DNA from: Diphasiastrum complanatum
Lineage: Eukaryota; Streptophyta; Lycopodiopsida; Lycopodiales; Lycopodiaceae
Direction of reading: 5' to 3'
Assembly: GCA_029204225.1 (NCBI GenBank)
Contig: CM055115.1
Coordinates: forward strand, 9,980,665-10,044,664
DNA length: 64,000 nucleotides
The notes below the pieces were generated by a model. The model saw only the letters and a list, made by a program, of their open reading frames with translations. It ran no database searches and had not been told where the DNA came from. The number at the start of each line of letters is the position of its first letter. Positions within the stretch are counted from its first letter, which is position 1. The position numbers and the translations under genes are program-made. Positions 22,191-31,957 of this stretch are shown here, piece by piece.

Positions 22191-22683
22191 CAACAGTGCG
22201 ACTACATAATGCACCTCCAAACGATTTGGCAAAGCTCCAACAATAATATGTTCTGGAATAAACAAAAGAAATAACAGCCTAGTCTCTGGAAGCTAGCAAG
22301 AAGAGCAAATAGCAATGTCTTGCCATCCCTTTTTCCAATGAAAAATTGATGTTTTACCAAGAAATGCATTTTTCTTCAAAAGACAAACCTTGCACAAAAC
22401 TTCCAAAATAAATTGATATTCAGTAACAACTCTTTTTTGTGTCACTTGGCTCTTTTGCGATTCTTAAAATGATATAGAATTTGTGTGTCAAAAACATCAA
22501 TTTAATTTAAGTATTTTCGAATAATAATTCTGAGCATCCTTCATACTAGACATCGATATGTGGGATCATTCTCGGGTATCATATACTGCCAATGATACGA
22601 CAGGTTGATACCACTTATCAACTTGTCATATCATTTGTTAAAAAAAGAGCTTTTGTAATAATAGAGTCATTTGTAGATGACAC
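22191..22683. other. Shared spacer of composite copy B
   Basis: Non-coding; corresponds to 10986-11417. It has about 60 bp (CTCCAAACGATTTGGCAAAG and neighbours, 22205-22250) that copy A lacks but copy C has, tying B and C together. Confidence 0.55.
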
Positions 22684-23045
22684 AAATCGACACCGGGTAT
22701 CTGTCGTATCAAATTGAAAAATGATATGAGAGATGGATACCGAGAAATCGATACCGGATATCGATATGCCATATCAAATTGACAAATGATATGAGAGATC
22801 CATACCGGGTATCGATTTCTCATATCATTTTTCAATTTGATAAGGCAGATCGATACCTGGTATCAATTTCACGTATCAAACTGACAAATGATACTAGAGA
22901 TCGATACTTGGTATTGATGTCTAGTATCATTTGTAAATTTGATATTATAGATCGATACCCGATATCGATTTTCCATATCATTTTCAGTTTGATATGGCAA
23001 ATCGATATCAAGTATCAATCTGTCGTATCAAATTGACAAATTTTA
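22684..23045. repeat. 51-bp palindromic tandem repeat, array 2
   Basis: Motif starts at 22745, 22796, 22847, 22898, 22949 and 22999: 51 bp apart except one 50-bp step. Open frames of the 17-residue repeat occur on the plus strand (22779-23036, DTRDRYLVLMSSIICKF) and on the minus strand (22638-22835, DMAYRYPVSIS). Confidence 0.92.
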
Positions 23046-23256
23046 GTGACAAACTAAAGAAAAAATATTGTTTTTTAGATGAACATTTTGACAATTTTCT
23101 GTCTACTTTCTCTTTATTTTTAGCAAAATTCGTTTGCATGCATATTCTATATTGAAAATAACCGACTCAAAAGAGAGTTTTATGACTGTTTGGTAACCTT
23201 CTCATACTGTAATAGCAAACCCACACAAAAGATCAAATTTAAAGTCTAGGAGGGAT

Positions 23257-23646
23257 TTGTTACTCCTAAGGCGACACATAAGAAGCGGAGGACTAGTCAT
23301 CCTGGATGTGAGGGTGACTCACCCACAAAATTCTCCACCATCTGTGATAATCCACATCCAAAAAAAGATTGTTGTAGCGAAATTTTCTGAAAAGATTAGT
23401 TATCATTCATACGAGGCATATCAATGGGCTATCATCACAAAGGGTGATAAACTATGCTTGGTCATGTCCATAACTAAAGGTGTAGCTCCATTTAGTGAAC
23501 TGAAAATGCTTGGTCAAATACGTGATAAATACTATGATGAGGACGACGATTCCAACATATTGTTCAAGACTGAGAACAAAGGCTCATTCAAGGAGCTTTT
23601 CTTTTTTGAAAGCAATTGTAGTGTCGAGAATTGCCTCCCTATATAA
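23257..23646 (+). CDS. Repeated non-retroviral ORF, copy B (possibly BAH-like)
   Basis: 129 codons starting within LLLRRHIRSGGLV and ending SVENCLPI, as in copy A. Differences from A include ESNCS for EINCS and LFKTENKG for LFKIENKG. The frame is open from before the Met, so the true start may be upstream. Shares the following 300 bp with copy C but not with copy A. Function unknown; see copy A for the tentative BAH comparison. Confidence 0.5.
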   Translation: MLLLRRHIRSGGLVILDVRVTHPQNSPPSVIIHIQKKIVVAKFSEKISYHSYEAYQWAIITKGDKLCLVMSITKGVAPFSELKMLGQIRDKYYDEDDDSNILFKTENKGSFKELFFFESNCSVENCLPI

Positions 23647-23984
23647 CGATCGCCAAATGAAGATCTTCAAGAATCCTGTCACATGCAAACCAACAGGACA
23701 CATGTGGAGAACCACCCAACCAATATGGACAAGCTAGTCAATACCCTAAGCCATAGTTAAGAACACAAGAGAGGAGAGGAGAAACTGGTTCAAGAAACTG
23801 AATTCACAATAGGGAGATGCACGAGTTTCCATAGGATATATTTCTCCAAGAGAGAGAGAATATTCCTCCTAGGATCCCCATGCAACCTGTATTGAGCTAT
23901 TGACCTCCTATTCTTGAAGCAGTCATTCACCATGCATGTGCTCCTATGTCCAATTATAGGTCTGGGCCCTCATCTGATTATTGA

Positions 23985-24120
23985 TTACTTGATATGACCA
24001 CGTCCGAAATGATGTAGCATAACTAAGAACCACATTCAACTGGAGTGATCGGCTATCCACGTCAGGAATTATTCCGATGCCTTTGTATAGGACATGGACA
24101 TAACATTATTCCCCTTGAAC
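23985..24120 (-). pseudogene. Gypsy-C protease C-terminal fragment
   Basis: Antisense sequence nearly identical to 29150-29310, which encodes the end of the Gypsy-C protease frame (SLQLYVVLSYAT region). It is joined at about 24120 to a different part of Gypsy-C, the integrase end, so the element has an internal deletion from protease to chromodomain. Confidence 0.65.
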
Positions 24121-24460
24121 CCATTCTATCTCTAGAAGTGAAACCTAGGGAAGTTCTTCTTTATGCTTTCGACCCGCTCCCACAAATCATGATCCTTAGT
24201 TCGTCCCTTCCACCTGATCAAGCACTTAGAGATAGAACAATTTCTCAATTGTTCATCTCTGCTTCTGAGTACTTTGTCAGATTCCAAAGGAACACTAGGC
24301 AATAAGTCCTCCAAATGGGTAAGATCTTCCTCTGAACCAACTACGTCACCTTCATGTAAACAGATGGTGAAGATCTAGTTCGTTAGCTATAGAACCAATT
24401 TTCTTTATTATCTGAAATGGTTCACAATGTCTATATGTTTGCTCTTTATATGAAAAACTC
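24121..24460 (-). pseudogene. Gypsy-C integrase C-terminus with chromodomain
   Basis: Minus strand: QTYRHCEPFQIIKKIGSIAN (the conserved yGPFxIxxKIGxxAY block), a frame change, then VLRSRDEQLRNCSISKCLIR, WKGRTKDHDLWERVESIKKN and FP. The LVxWKGxxxxxxTWE pattern is that of the chromodomain-like module at the end of chromovirus and related Ty3/Gypsy integrases, which steers integration to chromatin. The final aromatic is kept as W in LWERVE. The frame is open across 24132-24314 (60 codons). Confidence 0.8.
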
Positions 24461-24754
24461 CATTTTTGAAGATGAAAATACCCAGTCCATGCATGAATAG
24501 ACTATCAGTGTGAATCAAATGTGAACTAGCCTTAAAGATTTTTTATGGTTTATTTGAAATCCCAATTTTGGCTTCCCACTAAAGAAACTCACTTTTTATA
24601 TGAATATATAATACCCAGGTATGTTGCAGAGACATTCTTGGAAATCAAAGAAAAATCGTGAGTCACGTATGCATTTACAACATCTATTTTCAGAGAGTTC
24701 ATCGCAGCAAATTGAGGCCAAAAATGTCTAGAACTTGCAAGTTGAAGAGAAACA
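24461..24754. other. Unassigned spacer
   Basis: AT-rich, no recognised coding or LTR features; could be the remaining integrase of Gypsy-C, too decayed to read. Confidence 0.3.
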
Positions 24755-25330
24755 AATACTAGCAAACATCAAATTTATGTTGTTTGTATCAAAGAATATG
24801 ACCAATACACCTGGAGAAGTTAATGCAAATTGCTTTTTGTCAAAAGTTTGCATGGGCTAGTTAGATTTTTAACTTGGAACATCACCTTTCATGTTCCAAA
24901 TATAAAGTTTTATTTCTAGAATAAAGAATGGTATGAATCTGATTAAAAACTTGAGAACGGCTCCCTCCTCTTCAAGATCACAAAATTAGAGCAACATATA
25001 TTTGTGTGTTAGCTCAAGTGAACCATGGTGAATGACATAAGAGGTCACAACGAGGGGTGATGTAGAGAAGAGATATATCCATAAGGCTGGAAGAACACCA
25101 TGCATGAGAGAATTTACAATTGTGTCAAACATAGAGTATGTGATTGCATAAGATGAAATGGCTATGAATACTCGTGATTATGTGAGAGAGATTAGTGATC
25201 TTATTTGAAGATTGTGAGAAGATTGATTGCATTTAAAGCATTAGATCCAGTACAAATGCTTTTAAAGAGGTGTACTCTCAAATGAGAGATTTTATACAGA
25301 AGATAATTCAATAAAAAAAATTTTAGCTAG
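24755..25330. repeat. Dispersed repeat, copy 1 (partner at 38245-38820)
   Basis: About 570 bp nearly identical to 38245-38820 in the same orientation, from AACATCAAATTTATGTTGTT to AAGATAATTCAATAAAAAAA. No frame over 98 codons and no known domain. It seems to be part of an unidentified transposon with the pieces described next. Confidence 0.85.
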
Positions 25331-25664
25331 AGCATCTCATGAGCTGCAACACTTGTTGTGATTATGATTACTGAATATGTTGCTTTGTATTTGTCACTTA
25401 AATTTGTTAGAAATTTTATGATGTGCATTTCAATAGATAAATAGCACATTGCATGTCATAATCATAACATGAGAGCTCCAGTCATCAAAATCATGTATGT
25501 AGAATATAGTATGTAGTGCAAGTTCATTGTTCATAAAACAAATTGAGAGAGCATTCATGTCTACATTGGAGACATAGCATGTTGTGATAGGATGAATGTT
25601 GCTTGATAATCATTTATCATAGATATCTATGGAGAATATGGGAACACATTAAATATAGATTGAG
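25331..25664. other. Unassigned part of the same unidentified element
   Basis: Continues from the dispersed repeat without a visible border; absent from the partner locus at 38.8 kb, where different sequence follows. No coding frame is convincing. Confidence 0.3.
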
Positions 25665-26416
25665 CATGGAAAAATCATAATGTTTTTTCATGTTAGTCGA
25701 ATATCCTAGATGGGATGTCATATAAGCAGTGATTAGGCATGAACAAGAATCAGTTGTAAAGAATCAACCTCATTGACATCTATTCCAAGAGTAAATATCT
25801 AAGATAGAAGGCCTATATATCTAAATTGATGAATTAAATTCAGAAAAAAGTTCTTGTATCACTTTAATATGACAATATGTGAAGATGATTTGGTAAAAAG
25901 ATAGCGAGTTGCAATTTTGGATGAAAGAAGACCAAAGGCAACCACCAAGTCAATGGTTACGGTCTATTACAGTTTGAGATGAAGTTGGATGAACCAAAGG
26001 CAACCGCGAAGGAAACGATTGCAGTCTAGAAGCGGTCTTATTACGGTGGATACAAAAGCAGTAGCGAATCGAAAGACAGTGACTACGGTCTATATGCGAA
26101 AGCGATGCACTACGGACCAAAAGGCAATAGTTGCGCTCTGTATGTGGAAAGTTGAGAAATTATTAGGGTGTAATGTCAAATGAACATGGAAAAATCATAT
26201 TGTTTTTTTATGTTAGTCAAATATCCTGCTTTGTAGATGAGATGTCATATAAGCAGTGATTAGGCATGAACAAGAATCCATTGTAAAGAATCAACCTCAT
26301 TGACATCTATTTCAAGTTAAATATTCAAGATAGAAGGCTTATGTATCTAAATTGATGAATTAAGTTCATTAAAAAGTTCTTTATCACTTCAATATAACAA
26401 TATGTGAAGATGGTGA
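25665..26416. repeat. Direct repeats flanking a 300-bp core
   Basis: A unit of about 225 bp at 25665-25885 (CATGGAAAAATCATAATG ... GACATCTATTCCAAG) is repeated at 26185-26416 with about 90% identity. The core 25886-26184 is relatively GC-rich and has degenerate internal repeats of about 60 bp beginning ACCAAAGGCAACC (25931 and 25996). The structure resembles two short terminal repeats around a core, or a tandem duplication with an insertion. Confidence 0.7.
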
Positions 26417-26597
26417 CAAGAGCAAGCATCATCTAACTTCCCTCATCCTGAGGTTAAGCTCTACTGAGACAGTTTATTAGGGACACATGGTACTTCATAA
26501 AATTTTTTGGCAACAAAGGCATGGAGGAATCATTCCATTTACATTCTATTTGGTTTTTTATGTTCTAGTACATCATGATATGTAAAATTGATATCAA
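26417..26597. repeat. Dispersed repeat, second block (partner at 39040-39215)
   Basis: Matches 39040-39215 (TCCCTCATCCTGAGGTTAAG ... ATGATATGTAAAATTGAT). Together with 24755-25330 it shows that the 24.7-26.6 and 38.2-39.2 kb loci hold the same element with different internal content. Ends where Gypsy-A sequence of composite copy C begins. Confidence 0.8.
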
Positions 26598-27365
26598 GTG
26601 AAAGTGAGAGTGAACACAATAGCAAAGACGTCAAAAAGAGGAAGCGACAGAAGAAAGCTAAGAGATGAACTCGGTTTTTCCCACCGCGGAATATGTGTTA
26701 GGCCTTTTTGGCCATAACAATGGACATTGTAAATATGTGGTTGGTGTGTTAAAGTTGATAAGTTAGTTAACGTTTACTCATATGTGGGAGGAACCCGAAC
26801 AGTTCGTAAGTGACCACAAGGTCATCAATTGTGGTTTCCATGCGGTCTCTATGCGAAGCTGAATCGACCACTTGAGGTCATTACGAAGGGTTGCGATACT
26901 GGATTGCAGGAACCTAACAAAAGTATAAATAGGACATTTGGAGCCAGATTGGGGGCTTTTGGATTTATGTTTAGGTAGTAGTATGTTCAAAAGACTAAGG
27001 GTGAGAGCTGAGCATTTAAAATGTTCAGTACTCCAGATTCTATATTGTATTGCAGGCAACAAGATGAATTTTCTTGCCTAAGACCTCCAAGCAGTGGCAA
27101 TGTTGACTCCGTTTGCTGTTCAGTCTGTAATTTTATGTGTTTGGAAATGTTGACTGTGTTTGCTAGTCAGTCTAGGAAACGCAATTCAGCAGTGTTATTT
27201 CCTTGTATCTACCTTTCTTTTTGATGGTTAGTTCTGGGTTCTATAATAGCAATATTCAGTTAATTGGTTGTTCAGTACTATTGCAATGGACTACAATATA
27301 TGAATGCACTAATTAGCTTTAGAAGAGTTGTTCATAGTTTATTAAGGGTTTTGTTGCCATAATTT
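26598..27365 (+). repeat. Gypsy-A 3' end plus truncated LTR, composite copy C
   Basis: Starts in the Ser/Glu-rich tail of the Gypsy-A 3' ORF (matching about 10090) and includes the LTR, but the boundary region around the LTR start is deleted (26742-26750 joins GTGGTTG to TGTTAAAGTTG). It breaks off at the same LTR position as copies A and B. Confidence 0.75.
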
Positions 27366-27872
27366 GCTTGCAACATTGCGACTACATAATGCACCTCCAA
27401 ACGATTTGGCAAAGCTCCAACAATAATATGTTCTGGAATAAACAAAAGAAATAACACTCTGGTCTCTGAAAGCTCACAAGAAGAGCAAATAGCAATGTCT
27501 TGCCATCCCTTTTTACAATGAAAAATTGATGTTGGAAACTGAAATCATTTTACCAAGAAATGCATTTCTCTTCAAAAGACAAACCTTGAACAAAACTTTC
27601 AAAAGAAATTGATATTCAGTAACAACTCATTTTTTTCTCACTTGGCTCTTTTGCGATTCTTAATATGATATAGAATTTGTGTGTCAAAAACTTGAATTTA
27701 ATTTAAGCATTTTTGAATAATAATTTTCTGCATCCTTCATACCAGACATCGATATGTGGGATCGTTCTCGGGTATCATATACTGCCAATGATACGACAGG
27801 TTGATACCGACCTGTCATATCATTTGTTAAAAAAAGACTTTTTGTAGTAACAGAGTCATTTGTAGATGACAC
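27366..27872. other. Shared spacer of composite copy C
   Basis: Corresponds to 22191-22683 in copy B and includes the same 60-bp block missing from copy A. No coding content. Confidence 0.55.
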
Positions 27873-28245
27873 AAATCGATATTGAGTATCCGTTTTATCA
27901 AATTGAAAAATGATATGAGAGATCGATACCGAGAAATCGATACCAGATATCGATCTGCCATATCAAACTGACAAATGATACAAGAGATCCATACCGGGTA
28001 TCGATTTCTCATATCGTTTTTCAATTTGATAAGGCAAATCGATACCTGGTATCGATTACACGTATCAAACAAACAAATGATACTAGAGATCGATACTTGG
28101 TATTGATGTCTAGTATCATTTGTAAATTTGATATTATAGATCGATACCTGATATCGATTTTCCATATCATTCGTGAGTTTGATACGGCAAATCGATATCA
28201 GGTATCAATCTCTCGTATCAAATTGGCAAATTTTAGTGACAAACT
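27873..28245. repeat. 51-bp palindromic tandem repeat, array 3
   Basis: Motif starts at 27934, 27985, 28036, 28087, 28138 and 28189, exactly 51 bp apart. The minus-strand frame 27827-28165 is open for 112 codons and shows the 17-residue period (NRYQVSICLIKLKNDMR); the plus frame at 28097 shows the same kind of repeat (DIIDRYLISIFHIIREF). Confidence 0.92.
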
Positions 28246-28439
28246 AAAGAAAAAATATTGTTTTTTAGATGAACATTTTGACAATTTTTTGTCTACTTTC
28301 TCTTTATTTTTAGCAAAATTGGTTTGCATGTATATTCTATATTGAAAATAACCGACTCAAAAGAGAGTTTTATGACTGTTTGGTAACGTTCTCATACTGT
28401 AATAGCATACCCACACACAAGATCAAATTTAAAGTCTAG

Positions 28440-28835
28440 GAGGGATTTTTACTCCTAAGGCGACACATAAGAAGCGGAGGACTGGTCATCCCGGATGTGA
28501 GGGTGACTCACCCGCAAAAGTCTCCACCATCTGTGATAATCCACATCCAAAAAAATATTGTTGTAGCGAAATTTTCTAAAAAGATTAGTTATCATTCATA
28601 CGAGGCAAATCGGTGGGCTATCATCACAAAAGGTGATAAACTATGCTTGGTCATGTCCATAAATAAAGGTGTAGCTCCATTTGGTGAACCGAAAATGCTT
28701 TGTCAAATACGTGATAATTACTATGATGAGGACGTCGATTCCAACATATTGTTCAAGACTGAGAACAAAGGCTCATTCAAGGAGCTTTTCTTTTTCGAAA
28801 GCAATTGTAGTGTCGAGAATTGCCTCCCTATATAA
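28440..28835 (+). CDS. Repeated non-retroviral ORF, copy C (possibly BAH-like)
   Basis: Same protein as copies A and B from VTHPQKSPPSVIIHIQKN to SVENCLPI. A one-base deletion near 28446 (GATTTTTACTCC against GATTTGTTACTCC) shifts the amino end, so the open part starts at 28497. Downstream it shares 500 bp with copy B, including the Gypsy-C protease end in antisense. Confidence 0.5.
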   Translation, partial: EGFLLLRRHIRSGGLVIPDVRVTHPQKSPPSVIIHIQKNIVVAKFSKKISYHSYEANRWAIITKGDKLCLVMSINKGVAPFGEPKMLCQIRDNYYDEDVDSNILFKTENKGSFKELFFFESNCSVENCLPI

Positions 28836-29141
28836 CGATCACCAAATGAAGATCTTCAAGAATCCCGTCACATGCAAACCAACAGGACACATGTGGAGCA
28901 TGAACCACCCAACCAATATGGACAGGCTAGTCAATACCCTAAGCCATAGTTAAGAACACAAGAGAGGAGAGGAAAAACTAGTTCAAGAAACTGAATTTAC
29001 AATAGCGAGATGCATGAGTTTCCATAGGATATATTTCTCCAAGAGAGAGAGAATATTCCTCCTAGGACCCCCATGCAACCAGTATTGAGCTATTGGCCTC
29101 CTATTCTTGCAGTAAAGCAGTCATTCACCATGCATGTGCTC
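28836..29141. other. Spacer shared with composite copy B
   Basis: Matches 23647-23984. No coding frame is recognised; it links the repeated ORF to antisense Gypsy-C. Confidence 0.5.
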
Positions 29142-29627
29142 CTATGTCCAATTATAGGTCTGGGCCCTCATATGATTATTGATTACTTGATACGACCACG
29201 TCCGAAATGATGTAGCATAACTAAGAACCACATACAACTGGAGTGACCGACTATCCACGTCAAGAATTATTCCGATGCCCTTGTACAGGACATGGACATA
29301 ACATTCTTCCCCCTTGGCCAACTTCAAGGCAGTCAATGAAGTGGGCTCTAGGTCTATTCCAAGCTTGTCTGCCAATTCTAGGCTTACTATATTCATTTCT
29401 GATCCCGCATCTACCATAGCTCCTTGGATAACTAAACCATCTATAGTGACATCAACTTTGGGACAATATCGGTGTACTATGTTGTTGTCCACTTTTCCTA
29501 TCACAGGTGATTCTATCTTCCTCATTCCCAAATTTATCGGTCTCATCATCTGCTTCACCTTCCGGCAGACTGTGGGTGAAAGTTGGAGTAACTGCCATAA
29601 GCCTATCTCTAATCTCAATTCATTCAA
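29142..29627 (-). pseudogene. Gypsy-C aspartic protease
   Basis: 161-codon minus frame: VDVTIDGLVIQGAMVDAGSE, MNIVSLELADKLGIDLEPTS, then a less conserved tail. The active site of retropepsins, D[TS]G[AS], is DAGS here, so the nucleophile-adjacent Thr/Ser is Ala. The frame ends in sequence also present at 23985-24120. Gag lies immediately upstream (29667-30653), offset by a frame, with a 40-bp gap that includes a Pro-rich linker. The protease would cut the polyprotein during particle assembly. Confidence 0.85.
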
Positions 29628-29666
29628 AGTGCAACTCAGATCTAGGTTTCCAAGTCTGTGTGGTGG

Positions 29667-30653
29667 CTATGGTTCTGGCATTGCTGCTAGAGGTCTTCGC
29701 TCTTGTAATGGCTGGGGATTGTTGTCGACTTGATTTCCTCTAAATGTATTATGCTCCCACACATCCGTTCTAAGGTTTATGTTATTCACAACTCTAAATA
29801 TGTTTGATGCATGTGTGATGGCAATCTGTGCATCCTCCAGTACAAGAGCTTTACTTACGGCTTCCATTAAAGTCTGAGGGCTACTCTGACATACTACAAG
29901 TTGTATGTCAACTTTTAGGCCTCTCAGAAAGAAAGTTGGTAATAGCTGGGGGGTTAATTGCACCATGGCATCTATCTGCCGTGTTAATTCAGTTAATCTA
30001 CGATGATATTGACGAACTATTTCACCTTCACCTTGTTGAAGTGAGCTGATTGTAAACAACAAACCATCGAGGGTGCGACATGGAGCATACTCAAGTAGAA
30101 ATAGTCTAAGAAATTCTTCAGTGGTCTCAATAGATCTCCTAGGCAAGCTATAATACCATCTCCTCGCTGATCCAGTCAAGGTAAGTGCGAAAAACATCAT
30201 TTTGTGGTGGGGATCGGTGATTTGATTAATCAGACATGTGGTCCAAAATGCATTAATGTGAAACTCAGCATCTTCATATGGGGCTCCATGATACTCAGGA
30301 ATCACTCCTTTGAGCTTGGGTAACTCTGCTATAGTAACAGGGATCACTAACGGCTCAGTCGGTCTTCCTGCCATGCTTATAGGTTTTACCTCAGAGGCTG
30401 CTAATAGAGGGGTTTCTGGTGTAATATGTAAAAATATATACAACTGTTTCTCGGGCGATTCCCCTTCTTCTCTCTCATCTCCTGGATCATTTATCTCATC
30501 TTCATATAGGGTTTTAGTCTCTACTATCTCAGGGTGAGGCCAAGGCTTCCTAAGTCCTTTCGTCTTAGGAGTCACTAAAATACTCAAAGATGGTGGTCGT
30601 ATTTCTTCATCCAAGTGCTTCCACGGTAGTGAACCTATGGTGACTGATCCCAC
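29667..30653 (-). CDS. Gypsy-C gag
   Basis: Open for 328 codons, the longest reading frame in the window. Residues about 105-215 match the retrotransposon gag (capsid) pattern: IPEYHGAPYEDAEFHINAFW, MMFFALTLTGSARRWYYSLP, ETTEEFLRLFLLEYA and EGEIVRQYHRRLTELTRQID. The first 100 residues are acidic and Pro-rich, without a signal. No CCHC zinc knuckle is seen before the end. It forms the particle that packages the RNA. The start Met at 30653 is followed by a leader of about 1.3 kb back to the primer-binding site. Gag is intact, but the rest of the element is damaged. Confidence 0.88.
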   Translation of the reverse strand: MGSVTIGSLPWKHLDEEIRPPSLSILVTPKTKGLRKPWPHPEIVETKTLYEDEINDPGDEREEGESPEKQLYIFLHITPETPLLAASEVKPISMAGRPTEPLVIPVTIAELPKLKGVIPEYHGAPYEDAEFHINAFWTTCLINQITDPHHKMMFFALTLTGSARRWYYSLPRRSIETTEEFLRLFLLEYAPCRTLDGLLFTISSLQQGEGEIVRQYHRRLTELTRQIDAMVQLTPQLLPTFFLRGLKVDIQLVVCQSSPQTLMEAVSKALVLEDAQIAITHASNIFRVVNNINLRTDVWEHNTFRGNQVDNNPQPLQERRPLAAMPEP

Positions 30654-31935
30654 GTAGTATTTTTTCTACCGGATAATACTCAACTATTGTTGTTTACGCA
30701 ACTCATGGTCTGATCTTAACTCGTTGTTTTATGGAAAATGTCATATTGTACCATCTTGTGAAGTTTAGGTTTCATCCGAGATCTTAAGGTAGCCAGCGCA
30801 TTGGGTATGTGTATGGTATCTCAACAAGACGTGGTAACTTCTCTCATCTCATTAGTAAGATATAGGGTGGGTCTCTCAGAAATGAAATCAATCAACTCAA
30901 TAGGCATTAGAGAAGTTTTGAGTTCCAAAAAGACTCTTTAAGAATTCGTGCAAGATGCCTTTTTTATTATTGAAATATTATAACATTAATACTTTTGACT
31001 TGCCATAACTTTTTAATCGTAGTTCAAAAGTATGTCATGTACATATCATTGGAAAGCCCTTGTTGAGCGCTTTCCAATGCACCAAACTCCGCTAAATTCA
31101 GACTTACCATTAAAAGTTATGACATTTTTAGTATGGAATCAAAATGTGGACTCAAAAAGTTACGTTACGTAGATTTCAAATTTGAGTATTTTGATTGGTC
31201 CATGTGGAAGAAAAATTTGAGAAAAAATATAAAAAGAATCTTTACAAAGGGTCTTTTTTGGATTTAGAACTCCTCTAATGACAATTCCTTTTTGGTGTGT
31301 AGTTGACGGTTTAAACAACAGAATCATTCTCAACACATGAAATCTGTGTACCATTGGTATTGTTACTTCGATCTATCTTCAAAGCAATTGTCTCTCTACT
31401 AACTGTAATAGAGCCCTCAGGGGACATTTCCTAACTTGCAAGTGAGGTGTTGCACTCCAGCCTTAACACAGCACGCTCAGAGGCTCCTAGGCTTGTCGAC
31501 TGGTTTAGTGGAAAGACAATAAGCACCTAACAACACAAAGTTTTTCTTCTAGTCTTGGAGCCTATTTCAGAGCTAATACGAGTAATTGATTCGCATCTTT
31601 CAATCTATCTCAGTTCATCGATACAATGAAGAAAAGATCTTCCCCAATGGATAATTCCTCAAAATGGTCTATCTTCAAGCGGCACGGTGTTTCTAGAAAA
31701 TCCACTTCTCACAACTATAGATAATGATCTCATTTCTTAGAGACACAACAACCTTCTTTCAAGCAATCAATGACCACTTCCAAGTAGCTCCCGGCAGACG
31801 CACCAAAAATGTTACGTGTGCATCTGACAGTCTAAACAACATAATCATTCTCAACACTTGCAATCTCAGACACATGAAATTTGTAGACCATTGATAGTAA
31901 GACTACCCTTCAAGCAATATCCCCTTATCAAGCCA
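30654..31935 (-). other. Gypsy-C leader between primer-binding site and gag
   Basis: No coding frame is convincing. It includes a duplicated stretch: AACAGAATCATTCTCAACAC at 31317 recurs as AACATAATCATTCTCAACAC near 31841. A second primer-site-like sequence at 31788-31809 lies within it. The part at 30960-31260 is AT-rich with several inverted motifs. Confidence 0.55.
31788..31809 (-). other. Second primer-binding-site-like sequence
   Basis: Reads on the minus strand TTTTTGGTGCGTCTGCCGGG, preceded by CGTAACA. It is nearly the same as the true site at 31936-31957, 148 bp away, so a short segment with an LTR end and primer site was duplicated. Confidence 0.65.
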
Positions 31936-31957
31936 CTCCCGGCAGACGCAACAAAAA
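31936..31957 (-). other. Gypsy-C primer-binding site
   Basis: Minus strand TTGCGTCTGCCGGGAG preceded by five T, directly after the LTR end CCCGTAACA. Plant Gypsy elements often have TTTTTGGCGCCGTTGCCGGG at this point, so the position and the GCCGGG end support a tRNA-primed start of minus-strand DNA. The site at 46092-46113 next to the Gypsy-A LTR is built the same way. Confidence 0.75.

Noticed and set aside
29314-29733. 139-codon plus-strand frame
   Set aside because: Shadow of the Gypsy-C protease and gag on the minus strand.
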